Origin: Streptococcus gallolyticus
GTDB taxonomy: Bacteria > Bacillota > Bacilli > Lactobacillales > Streptococcaceae
Direction of reading: 5' to 3'
Assembly: GCF_003337175.1 (NCBI RefSeq)
Contig: NZ_NETH01000001.1
Coordinates: 1 to 64,000 of the forward strand
DNA: 64,000 nucleotides
Shown here: positions 27,106 to 37,291 of the stretch, one piece after another
How the letters are laid out: the number at the start of each line of letters is the position of its first letter
How positions within the stretch are numbered: position 1 is the first letter of the stretch
Notes under the pieces: generated by a model
Told to the model about the DNA's origin: nothing
The model's database searches: none
What the model saw: the letters and a program-made list of their open reading frames with translations, nothing else
Position numbers and translations under genes: made by a program

Positions 27106-28083
27106 TTAGCTAAATAGATTGTTAAAGAAGTTAACAATTGCTTGCCAAATGTTCGCTAGGAAGCCCTTGCTTGATTCCAAAGCGTCTGTGGCATCAAAAT
27201 TAAGATTAATTCCCTTAAATGTTGAACTTGCATTTGAAACAATGCTATCTTTCAAAGAAGCAAGTGTTGATTTGAAACTACTGCTATCAATGATACTGGA
27301 TTTTGAAAGGTTAAAAGCAAAATTAACAATTAAGGTGATTTGACTGCTTGACAAAACATCTTTTAGCCCATAATTATCAAGAGTTTCTTCAACGATTTTA
27401 CGAACATCTTCTTTTGAAACGCCATCACCAGCATCTGCAACAGCTGATTTAATATCGGTTAAGGCAACGTTCAACTTGTCAGCATCATAACCGTCTGTTC
27501 CTTGATTCTCAGAGTTGATGGTCGATAGAGCTTCTAACTCTTCTTGAGCTAATTCTTTACTTTCATCAGAAACATCAGCACCATTTTCTTCTAAAGAATA
27601 ATAAATCCCAGCTAAGGCTGACTCTCCCGTAACAGCGATTGGTGAAGCTACTGTAATAGCTGCGTGCTCAATACCTAGTGTAACAGCTGCATTTCGATAC
27701 ATATCTTCGGTAACTTTTGTAATATTCTCTGGTGTGACAATATTAACTGTCAATGTTTCTGAAGCACCTAATTTCTGAATTTTAACAGATGAATACAATT
27801 GTAAACTCGAATCATCTGCGACATTCATAATATTAGCATAGGCACTTGTTGTAAGGGTTTTAACACTTGTATCTGTTGAACTGTCGTAACCTAACAAAGC
27901 TAATGTTTGCGAACGTTGCTCATCTGACAAAGAGTATCCCAAAACATAGTCAGGTTGAACATAAGTCTCATCAATAACATCCTGAACAGAGTCACTTGAT
28001 GCTTGGACACTGGTAACAGTGATAATGGATAAAACTGCTAAAGCACAAACTATTAGTATCTTTTTAAATTTCATCTTGGTCAT
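27106..28083 (-). CDS. DUF1002 (YpuA-like) secreted protein
   Basis: A 325-residue exported protein of unknown function. Signal peptide: MKFKKILIVCALAVLSIITVTSVQAS. The DUF1002 body starts with VLGYSLSDEQRSQTLALLG and includes YANIMNVADDSSLQLYSSVKI and ITVASPIAVTGESALAGIYYSLE. The C-terminus has an amphipathic stretch IWQAIVNFFNNLF that could associate with the membrane. The ATG at 28083 is very close to AAGGA; the ATG three codons later is an equally good start. A TATAAT with TGG lies just upstream. Confidence 0.85.
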   Translation of the reverse strand: MTKMKFKKILIVCALAVLSIITVTSVQASSDSVQDVIDETYVQPDYVLGYSLSDEQRSQTLALLGYDSSTDTSVKTLTTSAYANIMNVADDSSLQLYSSVKIQKLGASETLTVNIVTPENITKVTEDMYRNAAVTLGIEHAAITVASPIAVTGESALAGIYYSLEENGADVSDESKELAQEELEALSTINSENQGTDGYDADKLNVALTDIKSAVADAGDGVSKEDVRKIVEETLDNYGLKDVLSSSQITLIVNFAFNLSKSSIIDSSSFKSTLASLKDSIVSNASSTFKGINLNFDATDALESSKGFLANIWQAIVNFFNNLFS

Positions 28084-28160
28084 TTCCTTTCTCTTAGAGC
28101 TACCATTATACCATGTCTTTGGGGGTCAGTCTGAAAAAAACTGTTTTATAGCCCCCAAAA

Positions 28161-28574
28161 CTACTCGTGCAACTCTAAGGGTAAACCATCTGGGTCGAAA
28201 AAGAAGGTCATTTTCTTACCTGTGTAATCGTCATATCGAACAGGTTGAACAGCAATTCCCAAGCCTTCCAATTCAGCCTTGTAAGCATCGACGTCATCAA
28301 CATAAAAAGCCAAATGCCGTAAGCCACAAGCCTCCATGTGATAATCAGGTTGTCCAATTCGTTTTGGCGGTGCCACATAATCTGGATCGCTAAGCTTATT
28401 CCCAAAAATTTCTAACTCAATCGTTCCACACTTTAAATCAAGTTTATAGTCATGGCGATCTGGCCTATGATTTTCACGAATAATGTCAAAACCTAGTTTA
28501 TTAACATAAAAATCACGTGATTTTTCATAGTCAGACACTATGAGTGCAAGATGATGAACGGCATCTAATTTCAT
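28161..28574 (-). CDS. VOC-family protein (glyoxalase/dioxygenase superfamily)
   Basis: A 137-residue two-repeat vicinal-oxygen-chelate protein. AVHHLALIVSDYEKSRDFYV starts the first beta-alpha-beta-beta-beta unit and GLRHLAFYVDDVDAYKAEL the second. Possible metal ligands are the His in VHHLAL, Glu in ELEIFG and His in RHLAFYV, and a Glu close to the C-terminus. It resembles the uncharacterised GloA2-like group common in lactic bacteria rather than a proven glyoxalase I. A stem of GGGGG/CCCCC lies in the gap before the DUF1002 gene. Confidence 0.85.
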   Translation of the reverse strand: MKLDAVHHLALIVSDYEKSRDFYVNKLGFDIIRENHRPDRHDYKLDLKCGTIELEIFGNKLSDPDYVAPPKRIGQPDYHMEACGLRHLAFYVDDVDAYKAELEGLGIAVQPVRYDDYTGKKMTFFFDPDGLPLELHE

Positions 28575-28596
28575 TACTACCTCCTCCAGTAAGAAT

Positions 28597-28625
28597 AAAA
28601 GCCAGGATTTTCCCAGCCTTTATTA
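28597..28625 (-). terminator. Terminator of gyrA-srtA
   Basis: AAGGCTGGGA/TCCTGGCTTT stem with G-T pairs and a short A loop, minus-strand T-rich tail. Confidence 0.6.
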
Positions 28626-28630
28626 AAAGA

Positions 28631-29380
28631 TTATTTGGTTATTTGATTATAAGAATACTCAAATGCTTCAAGAATATCATCTGAGGCCTCACTATAGGCT
28701 ACAGATGCCTCTAGTTCCCCTTGCACAATAATACGCTCAGTTGCCTCCTGATCTGTACAAGTAACAAGCGTTACTTGTGATTTTCCTGGAACGTCATCAA
28801 TAACATCTAAGCGATCTGGGGTAACCGTTTCAATCTCGGTGATAACATAAGTATAAATAGTTGATTTATCTGTTAAATAAATCTTCATCCCTACCTTTGC
28901 ATCTTCCAAGGGAGAAAAAAGCATTTTGGAAGAGCCAGTCAATCCAAAAACATGATGACTAGCCAAAGCATAGTTATTTTCGCCACCCATAACCTGATTT
29001 TCTTTCATCGTTCCAGCTCCATAGGATAACTCCGTATTTCCTAGCCCTTTAAAAATCGGCAAATTAATCCCAACATCTGGTACCGCTATTCCACCAATAA
29101 CTGGGAGGTCACTGCTATCTGCTTGGGCTGTTAAAATAGACTGAAGCGAAATGGACTCTACTGCTGAAAAATCATAGGTGACATCAGCATCTTCGTTTTC
29201 CTCAATTTCTTTTTTAGAAACTTTACTAACTTGATATTGATTTGAACGTTGACCAATCAAGAAATTACGAATAGATTTATTAAAAATCATAGCCAAACCA
29301 ATAATTAATAATAGTAAGTATAAAAAGAATCTTAAACTATTCCATATCCGATGCCCTCTTGTATTTTTTTGCCATATCAA
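28631..29380 (-). CDS. srtA: Class A sortase
   Basis: Anchors LPXTG proteins to peptidoglycan. N-terminal membrane anchor at about 16-33, then the sortase barrel with catalytic His in [10 protein letters not shown] (about 138), Cys in [14 protein letters not shown] (about 208) and Arg just after (ERIIVQGE). The frame starts at TTG 29380, which overlaps the gyrA stop (TTGA), giving [11 protein letters not shown]. An ATG five bases further on is out of frame because of an A7 tract; one more A would yield MAKKNTRGHR. The gyrA-srtA pairing is conserved in streptococci. Confidence 0.93.
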   Translation of the reverse strand: MIWQKNTRGHRIWNSLRFFLYLLLLIIGLAMIFNKSIRNFLIGQRSNQYQVSKVSKKEIEENEDADVTYDFSAVESISLQSILTAQADSSDLPVIGGIAVPDVGINLPIFKGLGNTELSYGAGTMKENQVMGGENNYALASHHVFGLTGSSKMLFSPLEDAKVGMKIYLTDKSTIYTYVITEIETVTPDRLDVIDDVPGKSQVTLVTCTDQEATERIIVQGELEASVAYSEASDDILEAFEYSYNQITK

Positions 29381-31824
29381 TCTTGTTCTTCTCCAACTTT
29401 TTCTTCTGGGTCGACAAGTGCAAATGTCATGATTTTAGCATCTGGAGCAAGTCTCATGATTTTAACACCTAGTGTGGCACGACTTGTTTGTGAGATGCTA
29501 GCAACATTTGTACGAATAATAACCCCTGTGTCAGTAATAACCATAATATCTTCATCGCCATTAACAGTTGCTAAACCTGCTAACTGACCATTCTTTTCCG
29601 TAATATTGGCAGTCTTAATACCTTTACCGCCACGACCTTTAGTTGGGTATTCTGAAGCCAATGTACGTTTTCCATAACCTTTTTCAGTGATAACAAGCAC
29701 TTCTTGATCATTTGAAATGCGTGAAGCTCCGACAACTTCGTCACCTTCACGAAGGTTGACACCACGCACACCCGTTGCTGAACGGCTCATGCTACGAATG
29801 GCAGACTCATTGAAACGGACGCTGTAACCAGTTTTAGTACCGATAATAATATCGTCGTTACCATTTGTTCTGATAACGTTGATTAATTCATCTCCATCTT
29901 TAAGGTTAAGAGCTTTCAGTCCATTTTGACGAATATTGCTAAATTCAGATTCTTTGGTACGTTTAACAAGACCTTGACGTGTAACGAAGAAAAGATAACT
30001 TTCGTTGTCATCGTGTCCAGATTGACTAATGATTGTCTGAACAATTTCGCCTTCATCTAATTTCAAAAGGTTAACAATTGGTAATCCTTTGGCTGTACGT
30101 CCATATTCTGGAATTTCGTAACCTTTTAAACGATAAACACGACCTTTGTTTGTCATAAAGTAAACATGGTCATGAGTGCTTGTTGATACCAATTCACGAA
30201 CAAAGTCATCATCATTAACACCAGTACCTTGGACACCACGTCCACCACGTTTTTGGGCACGGAATTCATCTTGCGCTAAACGTTTAATATACCCTTTATT
30301 TGAAAGAGTGATAAGAACATCTTCCTCTTCAATCAAGTCTTCATCTTCAAGAGAAAGAACTTCCCCAACCATCAATTCTGTCCGACGTGGGTCAGCATAT
30401 TTACGCTTGATGTCATCCATTTCTTCTTTGATGATTGCGACAACCCGTTCTGGTTTTGCCAAAATATCAGCTAAATCAGCAATCAAAGCGAGCAAATCAT
30501 CGTATTCAGCTTGGATTTTTTCACGTTCCAAACCTGTCAAACGACGAAGACGCATATCAAGGATAGCTTGACTTTGACGTTCAGACAAATCAAAACGGCT
30601 CATCAATTCGCCTTGGGCAATCACATCTGTTTCACTGTTTCGGATGATGCTGATAACCTCATCGAGATGATCAAGTGCAACCAATAACCCTTCCAAGATG
30701 TGGGCGCGTTTTTCAGCCTTAGCTTTATCAAATTCTGTACGACGAACAATAACTTCTTTTTGGTGTTCAATGTAGTCAACAATAATTTGCTTTAAAGAAA
30801 GAATCTTCGGAATCCCGTTTTCAATAGCAAGCATATTAAAGCTAAAGTTTGTTTGCAAACTCGTTAATTTGAACAAGTTATTTAAGATAACATTTGCTGA
30901 AGCATCACGGCGTACTTCAATGATGAAACGAATACCTTCACGACTTGATTCATCACGAACAGCTGTAATTCCTTCAATACGTTTTTCTTGCGCTAAGCGA
31001 ACAATGTGTTCGTGCACTTTTGTCTTGTTAACACCGTATGGGAATTCTGTGACAACGATACGTTCGCGTCCACTCTTAGTTGTTTCAATTTCAGTACGAG
31101 AACGTAAAACGATGGAGCCTTTACCTGTTTCGTAAGCTTTACGAATACCAGATTTACCCATAACAAGTGCACCTGTTGGAAAGTCAGGACCAGGCAAGAC
31201 TTCCATTAATTCACGTGTTGTTACGTCGGGATTATCCATAACCAGCTTGACAGCGTCAATAGACTCTCCTAAGTTGTGTGGTGGGATATTTGTCGCCATA
31301 CCAACGGCAATCCCTGTAGCACCGTTAACAAGCAAGTTTGGAAAACGTGACGGCAAAACAAGCGGCTCACGCTCACTACCATCGTAGTTATCTTGGAAGT
31401 CAACGGTATTTTTGTTAATATCACGAAGCATTTCAAGAGCAATTTTACTCATACGTGCTTCTGTATAACGCTGAGCGGCAGCACCGTCACCATCCATAGA
31501 ACCGAAGTTCCCATGCCCATCAACGAGCATATGACGATAGCTCCACCATTGTGCCATACGAACCATGGCTTCATAAATAGACGAATCACCATGTGGGTGA
31601 TATTTACCCATAACATCCCCAGTGATACGCGCAGATTTCTTATGAGGTTTGTCTGGCGTCACACCGAGCTCATTCATTCCATATAAAATACGACGATGAA
31701 CTGGTTTTAATCCATCGCGTACATCAGGAAGCGCACGAGCGACAATAACAGACATGGCGTAATCAATAAAGCTTGTCTTCATTTCTGAAGTCAAATTTAC
31801 GTCAATTAAATTCTTATCCTGCAT
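29377..31824 (-). CDS. gyrA: DNA gyrase subunit A
   Basis: Cleavage-rejoining subunit of gyrase. The 815-residue protein has the winged-helix and tower domains with the catalytic Tyr in [13 protein letters not shown], and six C-terminal beta-pinwheel blades with the GyrA-box-like [12 protein letters not shown]. The quinolone-resistance region reads [12 protein letters not shown], with the Ser and Glu whose change confers resistance in streptococci both wild type. It is divergent from ldh. Confidence 0.98.
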   Translation of the reverse strand: MQDKNLIDVNLTSEMKTSFIDYAMSVIVARALPDVRDGLKPVHRRILYGMNELGVTPDKPHKKSARITGDVMGKYHPHGDSSIYEAMVRMAQWWSYRHMLVDGHGNFGSMDGDGAAAQRYTEARMSKIALEMLRDINKNTVDFQDNYDGSEREPLVLPSRFPNLLVNGATGIAVGMATNIPPHNLGESIDAVKLVMDNPDVTTRELMEVLPGPDFPTGALVMGKSGIRKAYETGKGSIVLRSRTEIETTKSGRERIVVTEFPYGVNKTKVHEHIVRLAQEKRIEGITAVRDESSREGIRFIIEVRRDASANVILNNLFKLTSLQTNFSFNMLAIENGIPKILSLKQIIVDYIEHQKEVIVRRTEFDKAKAEKRAHILEGLLVALDHLDEVISIIRNSETDVIAQGELMSRFDLSERQSQAILDMRLRRLTGLEREKIQAEYDDLLALIADLADILAKPERVVAIIKEEMDDIKRKYADPRRTELMVGEVLSLEDEDLIEEEDVLITLSNKGYIKRLAQDEFRAQKRGGRGVQGTGVNDDDFVRELVSTSTHDHVYFMTNKGRVYRLKGYEIPEYGRTAKGLPIVNLLKLDEGEIVQTIISQSGHDDNESYLFFVTRQGLVKRTKESEFSNIRQNGLKALNLKDGDELINVIRTNGNDDIIIGTKTGYSVRFNESAIRSMSRSATGVRGVNLREGDEVVGASRISNDQEVLVITEKGYGKRTLASEYPTKGRGGKGIKTANITEKNGQLAGLATVNGDEDIMVITDTGVIIRTNVASISQTSRATLGVKIMRLAPDAKIMTFALVDPEEKVGEEQD

Positions 31825-31951
31825 TAAGGAAAAACACTCCTTTTCTAGTGTAAAACTCTACTATATTATACCACATTTTTGGCAAAAATAGCGCTTTTTC
31901 GCCAGAATCACTAGTTTTCTTCTTTTTTTCAAAGTTTTTACAATTTAGTTC

Positions 31952-31980
31952 GTGACATATCTCACTTAACGTGTTAAAAT
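31952..31980 (+). promoter_or_regulatory. ldh promoter with Rex-like operator
   Basis: GTGACA (31952-31957), 17-base spacer, TAAAAT (31975-31980). The -35 is part of GTGA-N6-TCAC (31952-31965), matching the core of the Rex operator TTGTGA-N6-TCACAA with poorer flanks. The leader then carries GGGC/GCCC and a CCTTAA/TTAAGG hairpin that covers part of the ribosome site. Confidence 0.55.
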
Positions 31981-32031
31981 ATTATCGTATGGGCGAGAGC
32001 CCTTAAAAAAATTAAGGAGATGTTTAGATAA

Positions 32032-33021
<990 letters not shown>

Positions 33022-33041
33022 TTTAATCTTTACTATAATCA

Positions 33042-33070
33042 AAACCACTCGTTAACGGGTGGTTTATTTT
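33042..33070 (+). terminator. Terminator of ldh
   Basis: AAACCACTCGTTAACGGGTGGTTT-type stem followed by a T-rich tail. Confidence 0.85.
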
Positions 33071-33153
33071 TATGTACCTCATGGGGATATAGTGGGCTAA
33101 AAAAGCTGACCTTAAATGATCAGCTAATAAAATATATGAGGAGTAAGCACCAT

Positions 33154-33321
33154 TTAATAATCGCCATTCTTATCAGAATAAATAATCAGCATAAGGCTAC
33201 TAAACATTATTTTTATTATCCCTCTTATAAAATGATGTTCGAGGCAACTAAGTACCCCAAAAAATAACATTATCAGATAAATAATAATCACAAGGATTCT
33301 CTTTACTTTAAAATTCAACAT
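33154..33321 (-). CDS. Small two-helix membrane protein, possible immunity-like partner
   Basis: A 55-residue protein starting MLNFKVKRILVIII: a basic N-terminus, two hydrophobic helices (about 8-24 and 32-48) and an acidic-hydrophilic tail. Its ATG lies four bases after the stop of the preceding 52-codon gene and lacks a clear ribosome site, so translation is probably coupled. I recognise no family. The pairing with a small secreted peptide resembles bacteriocin-immunity arrangements, but this is inference from layout alone. Confidence 0.5.
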   Translation of the reverse strand: MLNFKVKRILVIIIYLIMLFFGVLSCLEHHFIRGIIKIMFSSLMLIIYSDKNGDY

Positions 33322-33325
33322 AATA

Positions 33326-33484
33326 TCACAACGCAATCCAAGTCAAAGCTTTTGCAACAGCTTCATTAGATGTAATAACAGAACTATCGTAAGTATCTGC
33401 TAAAGCAGTTACTGATGGTAGAATACTTGAACTTAAACTTAAAGATAGAGGTCCTATAGCAACAAACTTAAAATATTTGGTCAT
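33326..33484 (-). CDS. Small peptide with signal-like N-terminus, unrecognised
   Basis: A 52-residue peptide starting MTKYFKFVAIGPLSLSLS. A strong ribosome site AAGGAGG six bases before ATG 33484 supports expression and decides against the earlier in-frame start at 33544. Residues 6-28 are hydrophobic and end in VTALA, a plausible signal-peptidase site, leaving a mature 23-residue peptide ending AVAKALTWIAL. I do not recognise it; a small secreted peptide or bacteriocin is possible. It is followed by a two-helix membrane protein. Confidence 0.55.
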   Translation of the reverse strand: MTKYFKFVAIGPLSLSLSSSILPSVTALADTYDSSVITSNEAVAKALTWIAL

Positions 33485-33495
33485 AGAATACCTCC

Positions 33496-33531
33496 TTAAA
33501 ATAAGCAGGCAAAAACTAAATTGAATAACAT
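33496..33531 (-). CDS. 11-codon hydrophobic leader peptide candidate
   Basis: AGGAG, five bases, then ATG opens MLFNLVFACLF and a TAA that runs directly into the AAGGAGG ribosome site of the next gene. The arrangement suggests a coupled leader or a short hydrophobic peptide. Length alone makes it uncertain. Confidence 0.3.
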   Translation of the reverse strand: MLFNLVFACLF

Positions 33532-33630
33532 GCATACTCCTCATTTAATTTTCAAACTTAAAAATTAACCATTTTGTCAGCGATATCATAACCATAAAAT
33601 CATTTTACTTGCTCACCTTCCAATTGAATA

Positions 33631-33790
33631 CTATTTTATTCCTCTGGCATTGGCATAAATTGCCATTTCCGCCATCAGCTTATTGAAATAGCTTATTGAT
33701 TGGTCTAACTAATCTACCATAGCCTAATTTTTCAATACAATCCGCTTTTAGATAAAGATTGACAAGGCTGGGTTTTGATAAGAGCAATTT
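33631..33790 (-). pseudogene. Remnant of a small gene between nox and the peptide genes
   Basis: Two adjacent frames read like protein: SKPSLVNLYLKADCIEKLGY followed by GRLVRPINKLFQ and a stop (33680), then SYFNKLMAEMAIYANARGIK and a stop (33631). One frameshift near the AATAAGCT repeat would join them. No start is present; the 5' end runs into nox. The composition is reminiscent of small bacteriocin-immunity proteins, but I cannot name a family. Confidence 0.35.
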
Positions 33791-33792
33791 AT

Positions 33793-35160
33793 TTATTTCG
33801 CATTCAGTGCTGCCATTGTAATGTAATTATATGGTTTGTTGAAATGCGGTAGGAAGAATAAGTCTGTTAAAGCAAGCTTATCAATCGTCACTTGTTCTTG
33901 GATAGCAAGTGAGAATAAGTGAATTCCCATTGAGATGTCTTTTTTCGCCATTATTTGTGCACCAAGAATGACACGTGATGTTTTATCATAAACAATTTTT
34001 AGAGTAACTTGGAAATTATCTTTTTGAATGAATTCTGGTTTCTGATTATCCACATACTCGACTTCAAGAGCATCAAAGCCTTTTGCTTTTGCCTTTTCTA
34101 GAGTCAATCCTGTCGAAACCATATTCAAGCCATAAATTGAAATACCATTTGAACCTTGAACACCTGCTCCTTCTAGTTTATGACCACAAGCGTTGTGTGC
34201 TGCAACAATTCCTGTACGGACAGCATTTGAAGCAAGGGCGATGTAATCTGTTGATTGTGTCGCATTGTTATAAATCGTAGCACAATCGCCGATAGCATAG
34301 ACATCAGGCATACTTGTTTCTTGGTATTTATCAACTAAAAAGGCACCATTTGGGAACAATTTAATTTTATCTTGAGCCAATGCTGTATTGGGACGAAAAC
34401 CAACTGCTAGAATAACCATATCGACATCATATTCTGATTTATCAGTGATGATTTTTTCCACTTTTGTCTTACCAACAATTTCCTGCACAGCTTCTCCAAA
34501 TGCTAAATGAATGCCGTGTTCTTGTAGATTATTTGCCATGACATTACTCAAATCACGATCATAATAGCCAGCCAAACACGTCTCTGCGACATCAATAAGT
34601 GTGACGTCTTTTCCTTTGCGTTGGAAAGCTTCTGCTAATTCAACACCGATATAGCCTGCTCCGACGACAGCTACACGAGAAATAGCTTTCTCTTTCAACC
34701 TCTCAATAACATCTTCAGCGTTCTGATAAAGTTTAACAAATTGAACGTTTTCCAGTTTTGATTCAAATTCAAGGGAGTCTTCTTTCATGCTAACACCCTT
34801 TATTTTGGGAATGATTGGTTGCGAACCTGTCGCAAAAATCAATTTATCATAGGTCTCAAAATGTTTTTGCCCATCAACAAGTGCTGTGATTTCTTTTTTA
34901 TCATAATCAATCGATTCCACGGGAGAATTCATATAAACTCTAGCACCAAGTTGTTCTAATTCATCTTTGTCTGAATAGAATAACCCTTCAGGTCCAGCGA
35001 TTTGTTCTCCGATCCATAATGCCATACCACAACCGAGAAATGAAATATTTGAATTTTGGTCAAAAACAACCACTTCATTTTCAGTACCATAATTGGTTAA
35101 CATCGTCTTGATACAAGCTGTACCAGCATGATTTGCTCCAATAACAATAATTTTACTCAT
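33793..35160 (-). CDS. nox: NADH oxidase, water-forming
   Basis: A four-electron NADH oxidase that reduces O2 to water with FAD and a single redox-active Cys. N-terminal FAD motif [11 protein letters not shown]; active Cys in [12 protein letters not shown] (about residue 44); NAD-binding [17 protein letters not shown]; second FAD motif [11 protein letters not shown]. Length 455. It matches the water-forming Nox of streptococci rather than peroxide-forming AhpF. The promoter overlaps a cre-like site. Confidence 0.95.
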   Translation of the reverse strand: MSKIIVIGANHAGTACIKTMLTNYGTENEVVVFDQNSNISFLGCGMALWIGEQIAGPEGLFYSDKDELEQLGARVYMNSPVESIDYDKKEITALVDGQKHFETYDKLIFATGSQPIIPKIKGVSMKEDSLEFESKLENVQFVKLYQNAEDVIERLKEKAISRVAVVGAGYIGVELAEAFQRKGKDVTLIDVAETCLAGYYDRDLSNVMANNLQEHGIHLAFGEAVQEIVGKTKVEKIITDKSEYDVDMVILAVGFRPNTALAQDKIKLFPNGAFLVDKYQETSMPDVYAIGDCATIYNNATQSTDYIALASNAVRTGIVAAHNACGHKLEGAGVQGSNGISIYGLNMVSTGLTLEKAKAKGFDALEVEYVDNQKPEFIQKDNFQVTLKIVYDKTSRVILGAQIMAKKDISMGIHLFSLAIQEQVTIDKLALTDLFFLPHFNKPYNYITMAALNAK

Positions 35161-35197
35161 AGAAAGTAACCTCTAACTAATTAAATTTAACATTATT

Positions 35198-35226
35198 AAT
35201 ATACCACAACCATGAAGCGCTTTCAA
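35198..35226 (-). promoter_or_regulatory. nox promoter with overlapping cre-like site
   Basis: Minus strand TTGAAA (35221-35226), 17-base spacer, TATATT (35198-35203, with TGG before it). TGAAAGCGCTTCAT (35212-35225) keeps the core of the CcpA cre consensus but mismatches its last three positions, and overlaps the -35. Confidence 0.55.
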
Positions 35227-35245
35227 GTAATTTGCACCTAAAACT

Positions 35246-35275
35246 AAAAATAGGTTGGCAAAAACCAACTTATTT
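35246..35275 (-). terminator. Terminator of the nucleoside transporter operon
   Basis: AAGTTGG/CCAACCT stem with a six-base loop, minus-strand T5 tail. Confidence 0.8.
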
Positions 35276-35280
35276 TTAGA

Positions 35281-36237
35281 TTATTTAGACTTAATATAGT
35301 TGACACCATCAGCCTTAGGAGCCACCGCTTTACCGAAAAAGGCAGCCAAAACAACAATTGTTAAGACATATGGTGCTACTTTTAGGTAAACAGATGGGAT
35401 ACTTGAGAAGAATGGCAATTGTGCACCAATAATCGCAAGGGATTGCGATAGTCCAAAGAATAGGCTTGACAGCATTGCACCGATTGGATTCCAACGTCCA
35501 AAAATCATGGCAGCTAGAGCAATGAACCCAGGACCTGCGATTGTTGTAACCGCAAAGTTATTGGAGATTGTTTGCGCATAAACGGCACCACCAATACCGC
35601 CAAAGAATCCTGAAATCATAACCCCAGTATAACGCATCAGATAAACATTAATGCCAAGTGTATCCGCAGCTTGTGGATGTTCACCAACAGAACGCAAACG
35701 AAGACCAAAGCGTGTTTTGAAAATGATAAACCATGAGATAAACGACACTAAAATGGCAACGTAAGCAACTAATGACGTATTGTCAAAGAAAATGTGTCCA
35801 ATAACTGGAATATCTTTCAAAATGGGAAATGAAAAACGTCCAAATGTTTCTGAGATGGTATCCGTCTGCCCTTTACCAAAGAGGTAACGACATTGAAAGA
35901 CTGCAAATGAAGGTGCAATCAAATTCAATACAGTCCCAGAAACAACGTGGTCTGCTCGGAAATTAATTGTTGCAACAGCGTGGATTAGTGAGTAAAGCAC
36001 ACCGACGAATCCAGCAACAATTGAAGCAACCCATGGGGTAGCATGTCCGAAAACATCTGCAAAGCTAAGGTTAAAGAGGACTCCTGAGAATGCCCCCATA
36101 ACCATAATCCCTTCAAGTCCCACATTGACAATACCAGAACGCTCAGAGAAAGTTCCACCGATACTAGTAAAAATCAACGGTGCAGAATAGATTAACATGG
36201 AAGAAATCAATAGGGTTAACATTGTTGTCAAACTCAT
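35281..36237 (-). CDS. nupC: Nucleoside ABC transporter permease
   Basis: One of two membrane subunits of a BmpA-type nucleoside importer (as L. lactis BmpA-NupABC). It has about eight to nine helices and the family pieces IVNVGLEGIMVMGAF near the N-terminus and GPGFIALAAMIFGRWNPIGAM near 250. Length 318. It begins one base after the stop of the other permease gene and ends the operon. Confidence 0.9.
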   Translation of the reverse strand: MSLTTMLTLLISSMLIYSAPLIFTSIGGTFSERSGIVNVGLEGIMVMGAFSGVLFNLSFADVFGHATPWVASIVAGFVGVLYSLIHAVATINFRADHVVSGTVLNLIAPSFAVFQCRYLFGKGQTDTISETFGRFSFPILKDIPVIGHIFFDNTSLVAYVAILVSFISWFIIFKTRFGLRLRSVGEHPQAADTLGINVYLMRYTGVMISGFFGGIGGAVYAQTISNNFAVTTIAGPGFIALAAMIFGRWNPIGAMLSSLFFGLSQSLAIIGAQLPFFSSIPSVYLKVAPYVLTIVVLAAFFGKAVAPKADGVNYIKSK

Positions 36238-36238
36238 C

Positions 36239-37291
36239 TTACTTTCCTCCTTCTACTTTTTTAGTTTTAAGAAAATGACGAATCATATAATCTGCTCCAA
36301 CGAAGAAAATAATAAAGGCAGAAACAACATCGATAACTTCTGACGGAACACCAATCATACCTGTTTTGCCAATTGAAAGAACAGCGTATAAGAAGGCAGC
36401 AAAAGGGATACCGATAGCGTTGTTAGTGGCAAGTAGCGAAACTGCCATACCATCCCAACCAATACTTAATGAACTGGTTTGAGAATAAACGTTTTCAAAT
36501 GTTCCTAGACCTTCTACTGTTCCACCAAGACCAGCAAGTGCTCCTGAGATAAACATTGAAATGATAATTAGGCGTTTGGCAGACATGCCAGCGTATTCTG
36601 CCGCATGTGGGTTAATACCAACAGATGTGATTTCGTAGCCAAGTGTTGTTTTCTTCATCATAAACCAGATGATCATAACAGCGATAAAAGCGATGAAAAT
36701 ACCAATATTCATACGTGAGTTGTTGGTCAGTGCTGAGAGCCATTCTGTCTGATAGGAGGCATTTTCAGAAACTTTGATAGTTGCTTCTGTTGTACGCATA
36801 ATATTGTCAGGAAAAACAGTTTGGATAAGGTACTGTGTTGCATACAAAATGATATAGTTCATCATGATTGTAACAATAACTTCACTTGTACCAAGGAATG
36901 CACGCAAGATACCAGGAATTGCACCAGCGATACCACCAGCAATAAGCCCGACAATAACGGTACAAATCACTGAAATTGGTTTTGGTAAATCAGGGAAAGA
37001 AAGGGCAAACCACACTGACATTACCCAACCAATCAAAGCTTGCCCTGGAAGTCCAACGTTGAAGAAACCAGCTTTTGAAGCAACCGAGAAGCCAAGAGCG
37101 ATTAAGATAAGTGGACCCATAGCACGGAAGATTTCACCGATATTTTTAATAGAACCAAATGCAGTATAAAGTAGGTCGTTATACCCCCAAAGAGGATTAT
37201 AACCAAAGCAAAGCATGAGGATTGCCCCTAATAACATACCGAGAACAACGGCAATTAAAGGAACAGCCCATTTTTGTGTTTTCTTAGACAT
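36239..37291 (-). CDS. nupB: Nucleoside ABC transporter permease
   Basis: The second membrane subunit: FFNVGLPGQALIGW, the EAA-like SVGINPHAAEYAGMS and WDGMAVSLLATNNAIG fit the family. ATG 37291 (350 residues) follows GGAGG by six bases and is preferred to the ATG two codons earlier. It overlaps the end of the ATPase gene by 8 bases. Confidence 0.9.
   Translation of the reverse strand: MSKKTQKWAVPLIAVVLGMLLGAILMLCFGYNPLWGYNDLLYTAFGSIKNIGEIFRAMGPLILIALGFSVASKAGFFNVGLPGQALIGWVMSVWFALSFPDLPKPISVICTVIVGLIAGGIAGAIPGILRAFLGTSEVIVTIMMNYIILYATQYLIQTVFPDNIMRTTEATIKVSENASYQTEWLSALTNNSRMNIGIFIAFIAVMIIWFMMKKTTLGYEITSVGINPHAAEYAGMSAKRLIIISMFISGALAGLGGTVEGLGTFENVYSQTSSLSIGWDGMAVSLLATNNAIGIPFAAFLYAVLSIGKTGMIGVPSEVIDVVSAFIIFFVGADYMIRHFLKTKKVEGGK

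Noticed and set aside
33326-33544. 72-codon start for the small peptide gene
   Set aside because: The extension covers the strong AAGGAGG of the internal ATG at 33484, which is the better start.
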